NCBI RefSeq assembly: GCF_963664965.1
Contig: NZ_OY761823.1
Span: forward strand, 444,001-508,000
Source of the DNA: an uncultured Pseudodesulfovibrio sp.
GTDB taxonomy: Bacteria; Desulfobacterota; Desulfovibrionia; Desulfovibrionales; Desulfovibrionaceae
Reading direction: 5' to 3'
DNA: 64,000 nt
Below the pieces are notes generated by a model, which did not search any database, was not told where the DNA came from, and saw only the letters and a program-made list of their open reading frames with translations. Below are positions 26,476 to 35,710 of the stretch, piece after piece; positions within the stretch are counted from its first letter, which is position 1, and each line of letters starts with the position of its first letter. Both the position numbers and the translations under genes were made by a program.

Positions 26476-27243
26476 TCAGCCGAAAACTATCAATCCGTAT
26501 CCCATGACGAAAATCATGGGTAGCAACGATGCAAAGGCAATCAGGCCGAATCCGTCCAGAAGCGGACTGCGTCCCTTGATGATCGTGGCAAGCCCAACTC
26601 CCAGCGCCGCCACCAGCGGCACGGTGACCGTGGACGTCGTCACCCCGCCCGCGTCATAGGCGATGCCGACAATCTCCTTGGGTGCCACCAGCGTCATCAG
26701 CATGACCACGACATAGCCGCCGATGATCAGGTAATGGACCGGCCATCCCTTCAGAATCCGCAGCACCCCGACAAGGATGGCCACCCCCACGGAAAAGGCC
26801 ACTGACAGCCGGAGCCCGAGGGCGTAGCTGCTGAGCGACTCTTCACCCGGAGCAATCAGGTTGCCCTGAGCCGCAATACCGGCCGCCTCGGCCGACACGG
26901 CGATCAGCGCAGGCTCCGCCACCGTAGTGGAAAAGCCGAGGAAAAAGGCGAATGTCAGCAACCAGAACAGGCTCCCCTTCCGGGCCAGCGCATGGGCCAT
27001 GTTCTCACCGATGGGGAACAGCCCCATTTCCAGCCCCTGGATGAAAAGCGTCAGCCCGAGCACCACCAGCAGTCCGCCGAAAACCACTTCACCCATGTTC
27101 GGAAGCGGCTGCCGCAAAACAACAACCTGAAAGAACGCTATGACCAGTATGATCGGCAACAGGTCCTTGAAAGCGCTCCACAATTTGCGTGCTATGGCCG
27201 TCAGTATGTTCGGAACCCGAAAACGGGCCTTTTTTCCATCCAT
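26476..27243 (-). CDS. DUF1538 membrane protein, first subunit of a UmpAB-like cation antiporter
   Basis: A 255-residue polytopic membrane protein, paralogous to the next gene. Shared stretches are [38 protein letters not shown] and [23 protein letters not shown]; the last is nearly identical in both, suggesting pseudo-symmetric subunits of one transporter. It differs in a longer N-terminus and a loop [16 protein letters not shown]. It is the first gene of the operon and divergent from nhaB, about 625 bases away. Confidence 0.8.
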   Translation of the reverse strand: MDGKKARFRVPNILTAIARKLWSAFKDLLPIILVIAFFQVVVLRQPLPNMGEVVFGGLLVVLGLTLFIQGLEMGLFPIGENMAHALARKGSLFWLLTFAFFLGFSTTVAEPALIAVSAEAAGIAAQGNLIAPGEESLSSYALGLRLSVAFSVGVAILVGVLRILKGWPVHYLIIGGYVVVMLMTLVAPKEIVGIAYDAGGVTTSTVTVPLVAALGVGLATIIKGRSPLLDGFGLIAFASLLPMIFVMGYGLIVFG

Positions 27244-27868
27244 GGTTATCTATCTCGTCTTTATCGTTCCCGTCAGCCATATGGATGAAGGGGAAGTCGG
27301 CCCTTGAAAGGCTGCGGAAACCTTTCCTTTTACAATGGTCATGCCAAAAGCGACTCAAGGCCACGGCAATATTCCTGAAATCAATGGATAGTGGGCTGTA
27401 TTATAATAATGTTATTATGTTTTACGGAACTCTAAAATAAGCGCATTGTCAGTATATGGGGCAAGAGACGTGCTGTTTTTGGAACAAACCGGGGCAAAAT
27501 GAACCGTTTTTCGGATTGAAACGAGGCATAATTTCCCACTTCATCAGGAAACAAAAAGAACAATACCAACAAAAACAAGCAAATAAAACCTCAAGCAAGG
27601 CGAGTGGGAGTTTTCGCCCCACCGGGGCATTTCGCCCCAACCCAGCCGAATATCGGCCGATTCAAAGCCTGTCGAGTATGAGAATGAACGGTCAGATAAT
27701 GTTTTTCAAAAATCATTTGTTTTAAAAAGGACAGTATTTCAATGCGTTGATTTATTCGCTCCGTTTGACGTGCGTCACGAGGAGATGCGGTGTGTGGCAC
27801 GGCCCTTGCTCAAGAGGGCGTTCATCAATCCGTCCGATAATGGACATCACTGAAGGAGACCTCCTACT
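27244..27868. other. Divergent intergenic region between DUF1538 operon and nhaB
   Basis: About 625 bases without a supported gene. The middle (27400-27740) is AT-rich; it contains a short GC hairpin-prone stretch near 27616-27634 (CGCCCC/GGGGC). A consensus sigma-54 promoter reads toward nhaB at 27794. On the minus strand, toward the DUF1538 operon, a weaker look-alike (TGGCAT-N5-TTGT) is centred near 27340. A long leader and possible upstream activator sites would fit this arrangement. Confidence 0.45.
27794..27809 (+). promoter_or_regulatory. Sigma-54 (RpoN) promoter of nhaB
   Basis: TGGCACGGCCCTTGCT matches the -24/-12 consensus TGGCACG-N4-TTGCW at every defined position, with the correct five bases between TGGCAC and TTGC. 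Transcription should start near 27820, about 49 bases before the nhaB ATG. Sigma-54 promoters need an enhancer-binding activator; none is encoded nearby. Confidence 0.75.
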
Positions 27869-29491
27869 ATGGCTCAGAATCTGACGCAGGCCCTGGGAAG
27901 AAATTTTCTCGGCAGCGCACCGAATTGGTATAAATTGACCATCCTTGCTTTTCTGGTTCTCAACCCCATCCTCATCCATACCGTCGGTCCTTTCGTGACC
28001 GGTTGGGTGCTGATCGGCGAATTCATCTTCACTCTGGCCATGGCGCTCAAATGCTATCCACTGCCCGCCGGCGGCCTGCTTGCCATACAGGCCGTGGTAA
28101 TCGGCCTGACCAGCACCGAAACAGTTTATAAGGAAAGTCTGGCGAATTTCGAAGTCATCCTGCTCCTGATCTTCATGGTGGCAGGCATTTACTTCATGAA
28201 GGATTTTCTCCAGTTCGCCTTTACCCGCATCCTCACGAAAGTCCGATCGAAAATCGTGATTTCACTGCTGTTCAGCTTTGCCGGAGCATTTCTCTCCGCC
28301 TTTCTCGACGCCCTGACCGTCACGGCCGTCATCATCGCCGTGGCCTACGGATTCTATAATGTCTACCACCGGTTCGCTTCGGGCAAGACCATGCACTGCG
28401 ATCACGATCTGTGCAGCGACAAGATCGTCAAGGATACGCAACGGGAGGAACTGCAACAGTTCCGCGGCTTCCTGCGTAACCTGATGATGCATGGTGCCGT
28501 GGGTACGGCCCTCGGCGGAGTGTGCACCATCGTGGGCGAACCGCAGAACCTCCTGATCGGCGCCGAGATGGGCTGGCACTTCATGCCGTTTTTCTTCAAG
28601 GTGGTCCCTGTCTCCATGCCGGTTCTGGCTGTGGGGCTGCTCACCTGCCTGACTGTCGAAAAGTTCAAACTGTTCGGATACGGCGTGGAAATGCCCGGTA
28701 ACATCCGTTCACACCTGCTGGAAACCGCCAACAAGATGGAAAAGGAACGCGGCGTACGCGGCAGGGCCAAGCTCGTGATACAGGCGGCAATCGGCATCTG
28801 GCTGATCATCGCACTGGCTTTTCACTTGGCGGCTGTCGGCGTCATCGGCCTGTCCGTCATCGTTCTGGCCACCGCGCTCAACGGTTTCATCGACGAACAC
28901 CAGATCGGCCCCGCCTTTGAAGAGGCACTGCCGTTTACCGCATTGCTCGTGGTCTTTTTCGCCATTGTCGGCGTGATCCACGACCAGCACCTCTTCGCCC
29001 CGGTCATGGATTTCGTTCTGGCAATGGAAGGCCATGCACAGCTTGCCGCATACTACATAGCCAACGGCGTGCTTTCCATGATCTCGGATAACGTGTTCGT
29101 GGCCACGGTCTACATCTCGGAAACCAAGATGCACTTCGAGGAAATGCTGCACGCCCTACCGGGAATCGGCATGACAGGCGAAGCCCTGATGGCGAAGCTC
29201 ACCGACCCGGACGTCCCCCGCGCCGATGTCCTCGCCACATTGCCGCAAGCCGTTGCCGTGCAGGCGGAAACGCTCATGCAGCAATTCGAAAAGCTCGCGG
29301 TCTCCATCAACACCGGAACCAACATCCCGTCCATCGCCACTCCCAACGGACAGGCCGCATTCCTGTTCCTGCTGACGTCGACACTGGCCCCGGTCATCCG
29401 GCTCTCGTACGGACGCATGGTCATGCTGGCCCTGCCCTATACGGTAACCATGTCCCTCACGGGTCTGGCTGCGACATACTACTTCCTGTAA
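27869..29491 (+). CDS. nhaB: Na+/H+ antiporter NhaB
   Basis: A 540-residue polytopic membrane protein of the NhaB family. Diagnostic regions are [81 protein letters not shown] and the C-terminal [25 protein letters not shown]. It exports sodium in exchange for protons at the inner membrane. GAAGGAG precedes the ATG. A sigma-54 promoter lies upstream, and the divergent operon encodes another probable cation antiporter, so this is a sodium/pH homeostasis locus. Confidence 0.95.
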   Translation: MAQNLTQALGRNFLGSAPNWYKLTILAFLVLNPILIHTVGPFVTGWVLIGEFIFTLAMALKCYPLPAGGLLAIQAVVIGLTSTETVYKESLANFEVILLLIFMVAGIYFMKDFLQFAFTRILTKVRSKIVISLLFSFAGAFLSAFLDALTVTAVIIAVAYGFYNVYHRFASGKTMHCDHDLCSDKIVKDTQREELQQFRGFLRNLMMHGAVGTALGGVCTIVGEPQNLLIGAEMGWHFMPFFFKVVPVSMPVLAVGLLTCLTVEKFKLFGYGVEMPGNIRSHLLETANKMEKERGVRGRAKLVIQAAIGIWLIIALAFHLAAVGVIGLSVIVLATALNGFIDEHQIGPAFEEALPFTALLVVFFAIVGVIHDQHLFAPVMDFVLAMEGHAQLAAYYIANGVLSMISDNVFVATVYISETKMHFEEMLHALPGIGMTGEALMAKLTDPDVPRADVLATLPQAVAVQAETLMQQFEKLAVSINTGTNIPSIATPNGQAAFLFLLTSTLAPVIRLSYGRMVMLALPYTVTMSLTGLAATYYFL

Positions 29492-29504
29492 AAAGCAACC
29501 AACG

Positions 29505-29537
29505 AAAAGGCCCCGGCATCATTGCCGGGGCCTCAAA
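29505..29537. terminator. Terminator hairpin after nhaB
   Basis: A perfect 10-bp stem (GGCCCCGGCA / TGCCGGGGCC) with a 4-base loop. The T-run lies on the minus-strand side (CCTTTTCG), so it best terminates minus-strand transcription from trmO, but it should also slow the nhaB transcript. Confidence 0.65.
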
Positions 29538-29558
29538 GTGTTAATACCCCCTCTCTGG

Positions 29559-29682
29559 CAGGCTGTTGAGAAAGGTTCGAGTGGTAGGCGCGAAAAAAAG
29601 GCAAGACCGACGCGTACTTCCTGTACGCGAGGGTTTGCCTTTTTTGAAGCAACGACGCAATCGGGCCTTTATCAGCAGCCTG
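29559..29682. repeat. 124-bp palindromic repeat overlapping the trmO stop
   Basis: An imperfect palindrome with ends CAGGCTGTTGAGAAAGG and CCTTTATCAGCAGCCTG and an internal hairpin AAAAAGGCAA...TTGCCTTTTT enclosing CGCGTAC/GTACGCG. It has the look of a short non-autonomous palindromic element. Its right end supplies the last codons and the TGA stop of trmO. Confidence 0.6.
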
Positions 29683-30247
29683 AGTCCCCGGCACCGATAT
29701 CCCGTTGCAGTTCTTCCATCCAGTCCGGCATTTCCGCATCACTCACGCTGTAGTAATGAGGATTGTAGGGTTTGATGTCCAGAATCGGAGAACCGTCGAC
29801 AGCCTCCAGTCCCTGAACGCGCAGGCAGGAACCTTCCCGTTCCAGCAACCGAACCGCGGTAACCAGCACCGAATTTGGACGGGCCGGACTGCATGTGGCG
29901 AAAACGCCCTTTTTCGGCATGTCCTTGCGCCCCATGGGGTGTATTTTTTTCAACTCCCGACCTTCCGGCTTGACCAGATGGGGCCAGTACAGCACGAGAA
30001 CATGGGAGAAGTCCTCTATGCCGTCCAGAAGCGGCGCATACTCATCCTCGAAAACCAGCTCGCTGACCATGGACATGATCATTTGGTGCTGTTCGCTGGC
30101 CAGCTGTGTGCGCTCCTCCAGAGTCAGTCCGTCCTTTGAAGCCTGAAGCATGGGTTTCTTGAGCTTGCAGTGAACAGCGCCCACGGGACACATGTGGATG
30201 GAATCATTCCCTAATATTCCCTGCTCTTGAACATTCCTGTCTTGCAT
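29672..30247 (-). CDS. trmO: TrmO-like tRNA t6A37 methyltransferase
   Basis: A 191-residue protein of the TrmO/TsaA (YaeB) family, which methylates N6-threonylcarbamoyladenosine in tRNA using SAM. Recognised stretches are MCPVGAVH, GIEDFSHVLVLYWPH, HPMGRKDMPKKGVFATCSPARPNSVLVTAVRLL and VDGSPILDIKPYNP, the last two being the family hallmark. An insert of about 25 residues follows the first strand. GGGAAG precedes the ATG. The C-terminal SGC and the stop codon come from the palindromic repeat, so the original end was probably altered by its insertion. Confidence 0.85.
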   Translation of the reverse strand: MQDRNVQEQGILGNDSIHMCPVGAVHCKLKKPMLQASKDGLTLEERTQLASEQHQMIMSMVSELVFEDEYAPLLDGIEDFSHVLVLYWPHLVKPEGRELKKIHPMGRKDMPKKGVFATCSPARPNSVLVTAVRLLEREGSCLRVQGLEAVDGSPILDIKPYNPHYYSVSDAEMPDWMEELQRDIGAGDSGC

Positions 30248-30287
30248 AATGCACTTCCCGTTTCTGAAATGAATTCATTCAATAAAG

Positions 30288-30314
30288 GCGGAGAACCTTG
30301 CGGTCCCCGCCTCT
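30288..30314 (-). terminator. Terminator of the FmdE-domain gene
   Basis: On the minus strand GGCGGGGACC-GCAA-GGTTCTCCGCC forms a stem with one bulged or mismatched position, followed by TTTATT. It lies about ten bases after the stop codon at 30325. Confidence 0.6.
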
Positions 30315-30324
30315 TGCCACAGCG

Positions 30325-31398
30325 CTATTTCGGAAGCACGGCATACGGGTCGGCACCCGCATCGGTGATCGTGGCTACCAGACTTGCTGGACCGCTGAAC
30401 CGACGCTGGTCCGCAATGCAGGCCATCTTGTCCTTCATGGACATCCGGACAAGGCTCCGGGACATCTTGGCCCGGGCGATGTAGAACAAGGGATTGCTCT
30501 TGCCGCCTTCAGGCGACAGATCACCCTTGCTCACACCTGTAGCGGAGCCGAGTTTGCTCCAGTCAAGTCCGATGACCACTCCGTCGCAGACGTTCATCTT
30601 CGCGTTCACCCGCATGGCGATGATTATGGGGGCCACGCCGTCCTTTGCTGCTCTCTTCGCGGCCTTGGGAATCATCATGCTGAACGCGCTTCGCTTGCCC
30701 ACGGTGCAGCCGTAAACCGACTGCAAGGCGTCCATGGAACAATTCGGGGCAGCCCCCACAAAAACGTACCGGTCACCGGCTCCCAAGGGAAGCTCCTTAT
30801 CCAGAAACGCCTTCACAATGAACCCAGAGTTTAGGCCCGGACAAAAATGATCGTGCAGTTCCGCACCCTTGAGCATCGACCAGCTGGCACCTTCGGCCCA
30901 TGACAGGGAAATGGACACCACAGAAAACATGCGCTTGCCCACCAGTCCGCTTGCAGCGGCGGCCCAAGCCTCGGGCTGAAAAATCTGTTTCGGCGCGATG
31001 TTGAACGCCTGACGGTTGAATCCCTCGGGTCCTGACTTGATAAAGACAAGGTCCTTGGTGTCGGCCCTGAACAGAGCGAACCAGAGCGGTTCGTAACAGG
31101 GCGTGTTCACCGCAAGAAGCGTCCTGGTTCCGGGCGTGCGGCCCGTGGTTTTGGCCACCAGATCGAGGTAGGCTTCTGTGCTTTTGCCGTCCACCTGTCC
31201 ATACCCGGCGTTTGTGAGGACCATGAATCCGGGCTGATCCGGTGTTGTCCCCAGCTTTTCCATGGCGCTCCCAAGGGCCTCGGCGGCCTTGGTCATGGAC
31301 GGGGAACTCTCACCCGCAAGGCTTGCGGCAAACCCTGTAGATGCCATTACGAGAAACATCGCCACCACACAGCATGTGAACCTAAATTTCAATTTCAT
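30325..31398 (-). CDS. Exported FmdE-domain protein
   Basis: A 357-residue protein with a signal peptide (CCVVAMFLVMASTGFAA), so periplasmic. The C-terminal half has the FmdE signature: HDHFCPGLNSGFIV (metal-binding His and Cys) followed by GAAPNCSMDALQSVYGCTVGKRS. FmdE was named from formylmethanofuran dehydrogenase operons but is widespread in sulfate reducers without methanofuran; several members bind zinc or other metals. Residues 60-180 form an additional N-terminal domain (FMVLTNAGYGQVDGKSTEAYLDL). It is monocistronic. The function is unknown; a periplasmic metal-dependent role is a reasonable inference. Confidence 0.75.
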   Translation of the reverse strand: MKLKFRFTCCVVAMFLVMASTGFAASLAGESSPSMTKAAEALGSAMEKLGTTPDQPGFMVLTNAGYGQVDGKSTEAYLDLVAKTTGRTPGTRTLLAVNTPCYEPLWFALFRADTKDLVFIKSGPEGFNRQAFNIAPKQIFQPEAWAAAASGLVGKRMFSVVSISLSWAEGASWSMLKGAELHDHFCPGLNSGFIVKAFLDKELPLGAGDRYVFVGAAPNCSMDALQSVYGCTVGKRSAFSMMIPKAAKRAAKDGVAPIIIAMRVNAKMNVCDGVVIGLDWSKLGSATGVSKGDLSPEGGKSNPLFYIARAKMSRSLVRMSMKDKMACIADQRRFSGPASLVATITDAGADPYAVLPK

Positions 31399-31767
31399 AC
31401 TCTATTCCTTTTACTATTTTATATTTAAGAGGCCTAAGCCGTATAATATTTATAAATTCGTAGCAACATTAAGAACAAATAAAATCAGTTCAGTACAAGA
31501 TCGACAGTCATGGGTTTTCGCTGGAACCGCGTCCCTCAAGAATTTCCGCAAACCTTCCTTCTTTGGAAAAACAGTTGAATGGACAGGGAAGGACTCCCCT
31601 CTTGGGCTACACGATTTTTTTCACCTTCAGACATCAGAAACGGGTTCGGGGCACGGATATCAGATTTCATTTATGCATCTAATGCTTTTCAATCGCCGCT
31701 CTTTTTGTAAACATCACCCCGTTTCGACGGGCACAGGCCCGCCTAATATATATTCAGGAGACCACTG
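31399..31767. other. Gene-free stretch between FmdE-domain gene and map
   Basis: About 370 bases containing the divergent promoters. The part nearest the FmdE gene is AT-rich (TATTTAAG, TATAATATTTATAAATT). A 168-codon frame over 31262-31768 starts inside the FmdE gene and has no recognisable product. I see no repeat or structured RNA. Confidence 0.4.
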
Positions 31768-32646
<879 letters not shown>

Positions 32647-32688
32647 GAACAGGCATTCCTGAAAAGGGCCTGTCAGACACGTCACAAA

Positions 32689-32724
32689 AAAGGGTTACAG
32701 CACCGGCTGTAACCCTTTATTTTT
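32689..32724. terminator. Bidirectional terminator between map and the decarboxylase gene
   Basis: A perfect 12-bp stem (AAAGGGTTACAG / CTGTAACCCTTT), 6-base loop, with an A-run before it and ATTTTT after it, serving both convergent genes. Confidence 0.9.
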
Positions 32725-32749
32725 AATACTCGGTGACGGCTGATGGCAG

Positions 32750-34408
32750 TTACGCCTTCCACCCGCCTCCCTTGAACACAATGCGGTTGAGCGCAAGGGC
32801 CATGTCTGATGCGGCCATGGTGTCCGTAACGATTTCGATGTAGACCCCGCTGTCCGCCTGACCGGCCTGAATAAGCGCCGCATCCAGCTCGCCGTTGGTG
32901 GCGACCCGGGCACAATACCAGTCCTCCATACCAAAGGCTTCGGGCAGCTTGCTGTAGTTCCACTGGGCAAGGTCGTTGTAATAGATATACGGGTCTTCGC
33001 AGAGCAGCCGTTCGATGAGGTACCCGTTGTTGTTGAGGCACAGGATGACCGGCTTCAGGCCGAACCGTCCGAACTGGCTGATCTCCTGAACCGTGAGCTG
33101 ATGCGAGCCTTCGCCGGTGACGAGAACGGTCCTGCGCCCCGGCACGGCCATAGCGGCTCCGAACGAAGCCGGGGTGGCCCATCCTATGGAACCCCACAGG
33201 GTCTGATTGAAGAAGACGGCATCTTCCGGGAGTCGGGCCGTGACCAGCCCCATGGAAACAGTGCCTGTCTCGGCCATGATGATGTCTCCGGCCTCGAAGA
33301 ATCCTTCAAGGCGCGGGTACAGATAGCCGGGAGCAATCCCGTCACCCGGTCCCCCTTGCGGTTCCCCCAGCCCGTAATCATGGACGGGAATATCATCCCG
33401 GCTCTGCACAGCCAGAACGGCAGCCAGCCCTTCAAGCACGTCTTCGATGTAGACGTTGTGGTAGGTAGCGCGCCCGACCATGACCCGGTCCGGCTGCACC
33501 CGGATCTCACGCGACGGATCGATGTTGGTGGTAAACGCGCCGGTGTTGATATCCGACATGACCGTGCCGAGGCTGAGCACGAGATCGCTCTCCTCCACGA
33601 ATTCCCGCACATTCTCGGACAGGATATGTCCATTATACACGCCGATAAAACTGGGGTGGGTCTCAGACAGCGTTCCCTTGCCCATGAACAGGGAGGTAAA
33701 GGGAAGTCCGGCCTTTTCGATAAGCAGTTGCGCCAAATCCTGCAATTCATACCGGCCCACAAGGGCACCGACAATCGCCACGGGCGAGCGGGCCTCGTTC
33801 ACGCGGGCCGCCACAAGCCGGACAACGGTTTCCAGCGTTTCCCTGTCGCTGACAGGTCCGGGCACGGCAGGCGGAGAGGAACAGCCTATTTCCATGTCAG
33901 CGAAATCCGCGGGGACGCCGATGTACACCGGCTGCTTGTGCGTCAGGGCCGCATTGATGACGCGATCGACCTCGGCTGCCGCATTCTCGGGAGTCAGTAT
34001 CGTTCTGGCGCAGACCACGGGCTGGGTCATCTTGAAGAAGAGATCGAACTCCCCGTTGCCCAGCGTATGGTGCATGGTGCTATGTTTTTGCTGAATACTG
34101 TTCTTGGGCATTCCCACTATGTGGAATACCGGCAGGTGTTCCGCGTAGGAGCCTGCCACACCGTTGATGGCGCTCAGCTCCCCCACTCCGTACGTGGTGC
34201 ACACGGCCGCGACTCCCTTGATGCGGGCATACCCGTCGGCGGCGTAGGCGGCATTGAGTTCATTGCAGCACCCGATCCAGCGCATCTCCCCGTCATTGCA
34301 GATGGCATCGTTGACAGGAAAGGCATAATCACCCGGAACCCCGAACACATCCGTTATGCCTATCTCCTTGAGCCGCTCAAGCAGGTGCAGGATAACTGTT
34401 TTCGCCAT
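32750..34408 (-). CDS. ThDP-dependent 2-oxo-acid decarboxylase (pyruvate/indolepyruvate decarboxylase type)
   Basis: A 552-residue enzyme aligned by eye with pyruvate decarboxylase: Asp-27 (GVPGDYAF), Glu-50 (CCNELNAAYAADGYAR), the His-113/His-114 pair (MHHTLG) and NNNGYLIE near the cofactor, all at the numbering of the Zymomonas enzyme. It should release CO2 from a 2-oxo acid to give an aldehyde. The cofactor motif GDGS is here GEGS (VTGEGSHQLTVQE), an Asp-to-Glu change at the magnesium ligand. GGAGG precedes the ATG. It is 21 bases after the isocitrate-lyase-like gene and cotranscribed; the pair could form a small 2-oxo-acid pathway. Confidence 0.85.
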   Translation of the reverse strand: MAKTVILHLLERLKEIGITDVFGVPGDYAFPVNDAICNDGEMRWIGCCNELNAAYAADGYARIKGVAAVCTTYGVGELSAINGVAGSYAEHLPVFHIVGMPKNSIQQKHSTMHHTLGNGEFDLFFKMTQPVVCARTILTPENAAAEVDRVINAALTHKQPVYIGVPADFADMEIGCSSPPAVPGPVSDRETLETVVRLVAARVNEARSPVAIVGALVGRYELQDLAQLLIEKAGLPFTSLFMGKGTLSETHPSFIGVYNGHILSENVREFVEESDLVLSLGTVMSDINTGAFTTNIDPSREIRVQPDRVMVGRATYHNVYIEDVLEGLAAVLAVQSRDDIPVHDYGLGEPQGGPGDGIAPGYLYPRLEGFFEAGDIIMAETGTVSMGLVTARLPEDAVFFNQTLWGSIGWATPASFGAAMAVPGRRTVLVTGEGSHQLTVQEISQFGRFGLKPVILCLNNNGYLIERLLCEDPYIYYNDLAQWNYSKLPEAFGMEDWYCARVATNGELDAALIQAGQADSGVYIEIVTDTMAASDMALALNRIVFKGGGWKA

Positions 34409-34429
34409 GTTGTCCTCCAGAAGCGCGGG

Positions 34430-35302
34430 TTATTTGTCGTAAAACTGCTTTTCCCTTTCCCGAATGTCCTCGGCTCCGATGAAACGGAAATATTCCTCGA
34501 AGGTCATCATGGTTTCCGGCGAGGCAAATCCCTTGGTGGTGCGATGTTCCTTGAGGTAGCCGGCCCAGTTCTGCAAGGCTTTGGCGGCTGTGAAGACCGA
34601 CCCGCAGGGATAGCAGGCGACCGCGTAGCCCGCATCCTGCAATTCGTCAGCCGTGAGGAAAGGCGTCCTGCCGCCCTCAATCATGTTGGCTGCGCTGGGC
34701 ACCGAGACTTCGGCATTGACCCGGCGCATCTCCTCGACCGAGGTAACCGCCTCCACGAACACCATGTCCGCCCCGGTCTCGGCATAAAGTTTGGCGCGGC
34801 GTATGGCCTCGTCCAGCCCATAGACGGCCAGCGCGTCCGTGCGGGCCATGATGACGAAATCAGGGTCCTTGCGCGCCCACAGGGCTGCCCGCAGTTTGGG
34901 CAGGTACTCTTCCACATCGACCACGGACTTGCCGCTCATGTGACCGCACCGCTTCGGGTAGGTCTGATCTTCAATGAACAGTGCGGCTGCGCCCATCTGC
35001 TCGACCTGGCGCACCGTGCGGATGACGTTGTTCACATCCCCGAACCCCGTGTCGATATCGACCATGACAGGCAGGTCGACCCGGGCGATCAGGTTCGCAT
35101 AATGGGTGAGCATTTCCGTGGAACTGATCAAGCCGATGTCAGGCTGGCCCAGCACACTCCCTGCCGAGCCATAGCCCGCTATACTGGTGGCCTTGAAACC
35201 GGCCTGAGCCACGGCCATCATGGAAAGGCCGTCGTGAACCACAGGCAACATGAGGATTTCCGGAGCATTGATGAGCTGACGAAACCGGGTCGTTTTCTTC
35301 AC
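34430..35302 (-). CDS. Isocitrate lyase/PEP mutase superfamily enzyme
   Basis: A 290-residue TIM-barrel enzyme of the ICL/PEPM superfamily. Seen are LPVVHDGLSMMAVAQAGFKATSIAGYG, PVMVDIDTGFG and IEDQTYPKRCGHMSGK. KRCGH with the catalytic Cys points to the methylisocitrate-lyase/2,3-dimethylmalate-lyase or oxaloacetate-hydrolase side rather than to PEP mutase, whose motif EDKxxxxxNS is absent. Start GTG at 35302 (VKKTTRF) is chosen for AAGG six bases upstream; the frame runs to 35398 without support. It is the first gene of a two-gene operon with the ThDP decarboxylase. Confidence 0.8.
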   Translation of the reverse strand: MKKTTRFRQLINAPEILMLPVVHDGLSMMAVAQAGFKATSIAGYGSAGSVLGQPDIGLISSTEMLTHYANLIARVDLPVMVDIDTGFGDVNNVIRTVRQVEQMGAAALFIEDQTYPKRCGHMSGKSVVDVEEYLPKLRAALWARKDPDFVIMARTDALAVYGLDEAIRRAKLYAETGADMVFVEAVTSVEEMRRVNAEVSVPSAANMIEGGRTPFLTADELQDAGYAVACYPCGSVFTAAKALQNWAGYLKEHRTTKGFASPETMMTFEEYFRFIGAEDIREREKQFYDK

Positions 35303-35710
35303 GGGTACCTTCCCTTGGCTAGACAGTGAATATCGACGTGGCACGAACGTGTCCCACAGAAAATTGACAGAGTGCCAAGACATACCATCCTGTCGCATTT
35401 TATGCCACCCAAGCCGGGAGCGGGCAGGCCGCAGCAGGAAAACACCCCCTCAATTCCCCCGTGACCATAAAAAAGAGATTGGGAAACAGATGCTTCCAAA
35501 CCTCCTGTCTATTCTGCTACCGGGACTGCCCATGAGCATCCCCAGCAGCATGTGGAAAAATTCCCGCACCATGGTGTGTGGAGTGTCCCTTGCCGACGCT
35601 GAAACCGCCCATCTGGTGGGGCCAGAGAGAATCGGTTTGCCAAGCAGGCTCGATCAGCGTTATTGACAAGTATTATCACCGCGAACATTGCAGCCTACAG
35701 AAGGAATAGA
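35303..35710. other. Divergent intergenic region upstream of the PAS protein gene
   Basis: About 400 bases between the ICL-like gene (minus) and the PAS gene (plus). It holds one candidate GntR operator at 35613. A 105-codon frame at 35349-35666 has no ribosome site or familiar product. Nothing else is recognised. Confidence 0.4.
35613..35625. promoter_or_regulatory. Candidate operator of the first GntR regulator
   Basis: CTGGTGGGGCCAG is a palindrome differing at two positions from CTGGTTGGACCAG near the GntR gene. It lies 86 bases upstream of the PAS gene start, so the PAS gene may belong to the same regulon. Confidence 0.4.

Noticed and set aside
34430-35302. PEP mutase plus phosphonopyruvate decarboxylase, i.e. 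phosphonate synthesis
   Set aside because: The lyase has KRCGH rather than the PEP mutase motif EDKxxxxxNS, and no other phosphonate genes are nearby.
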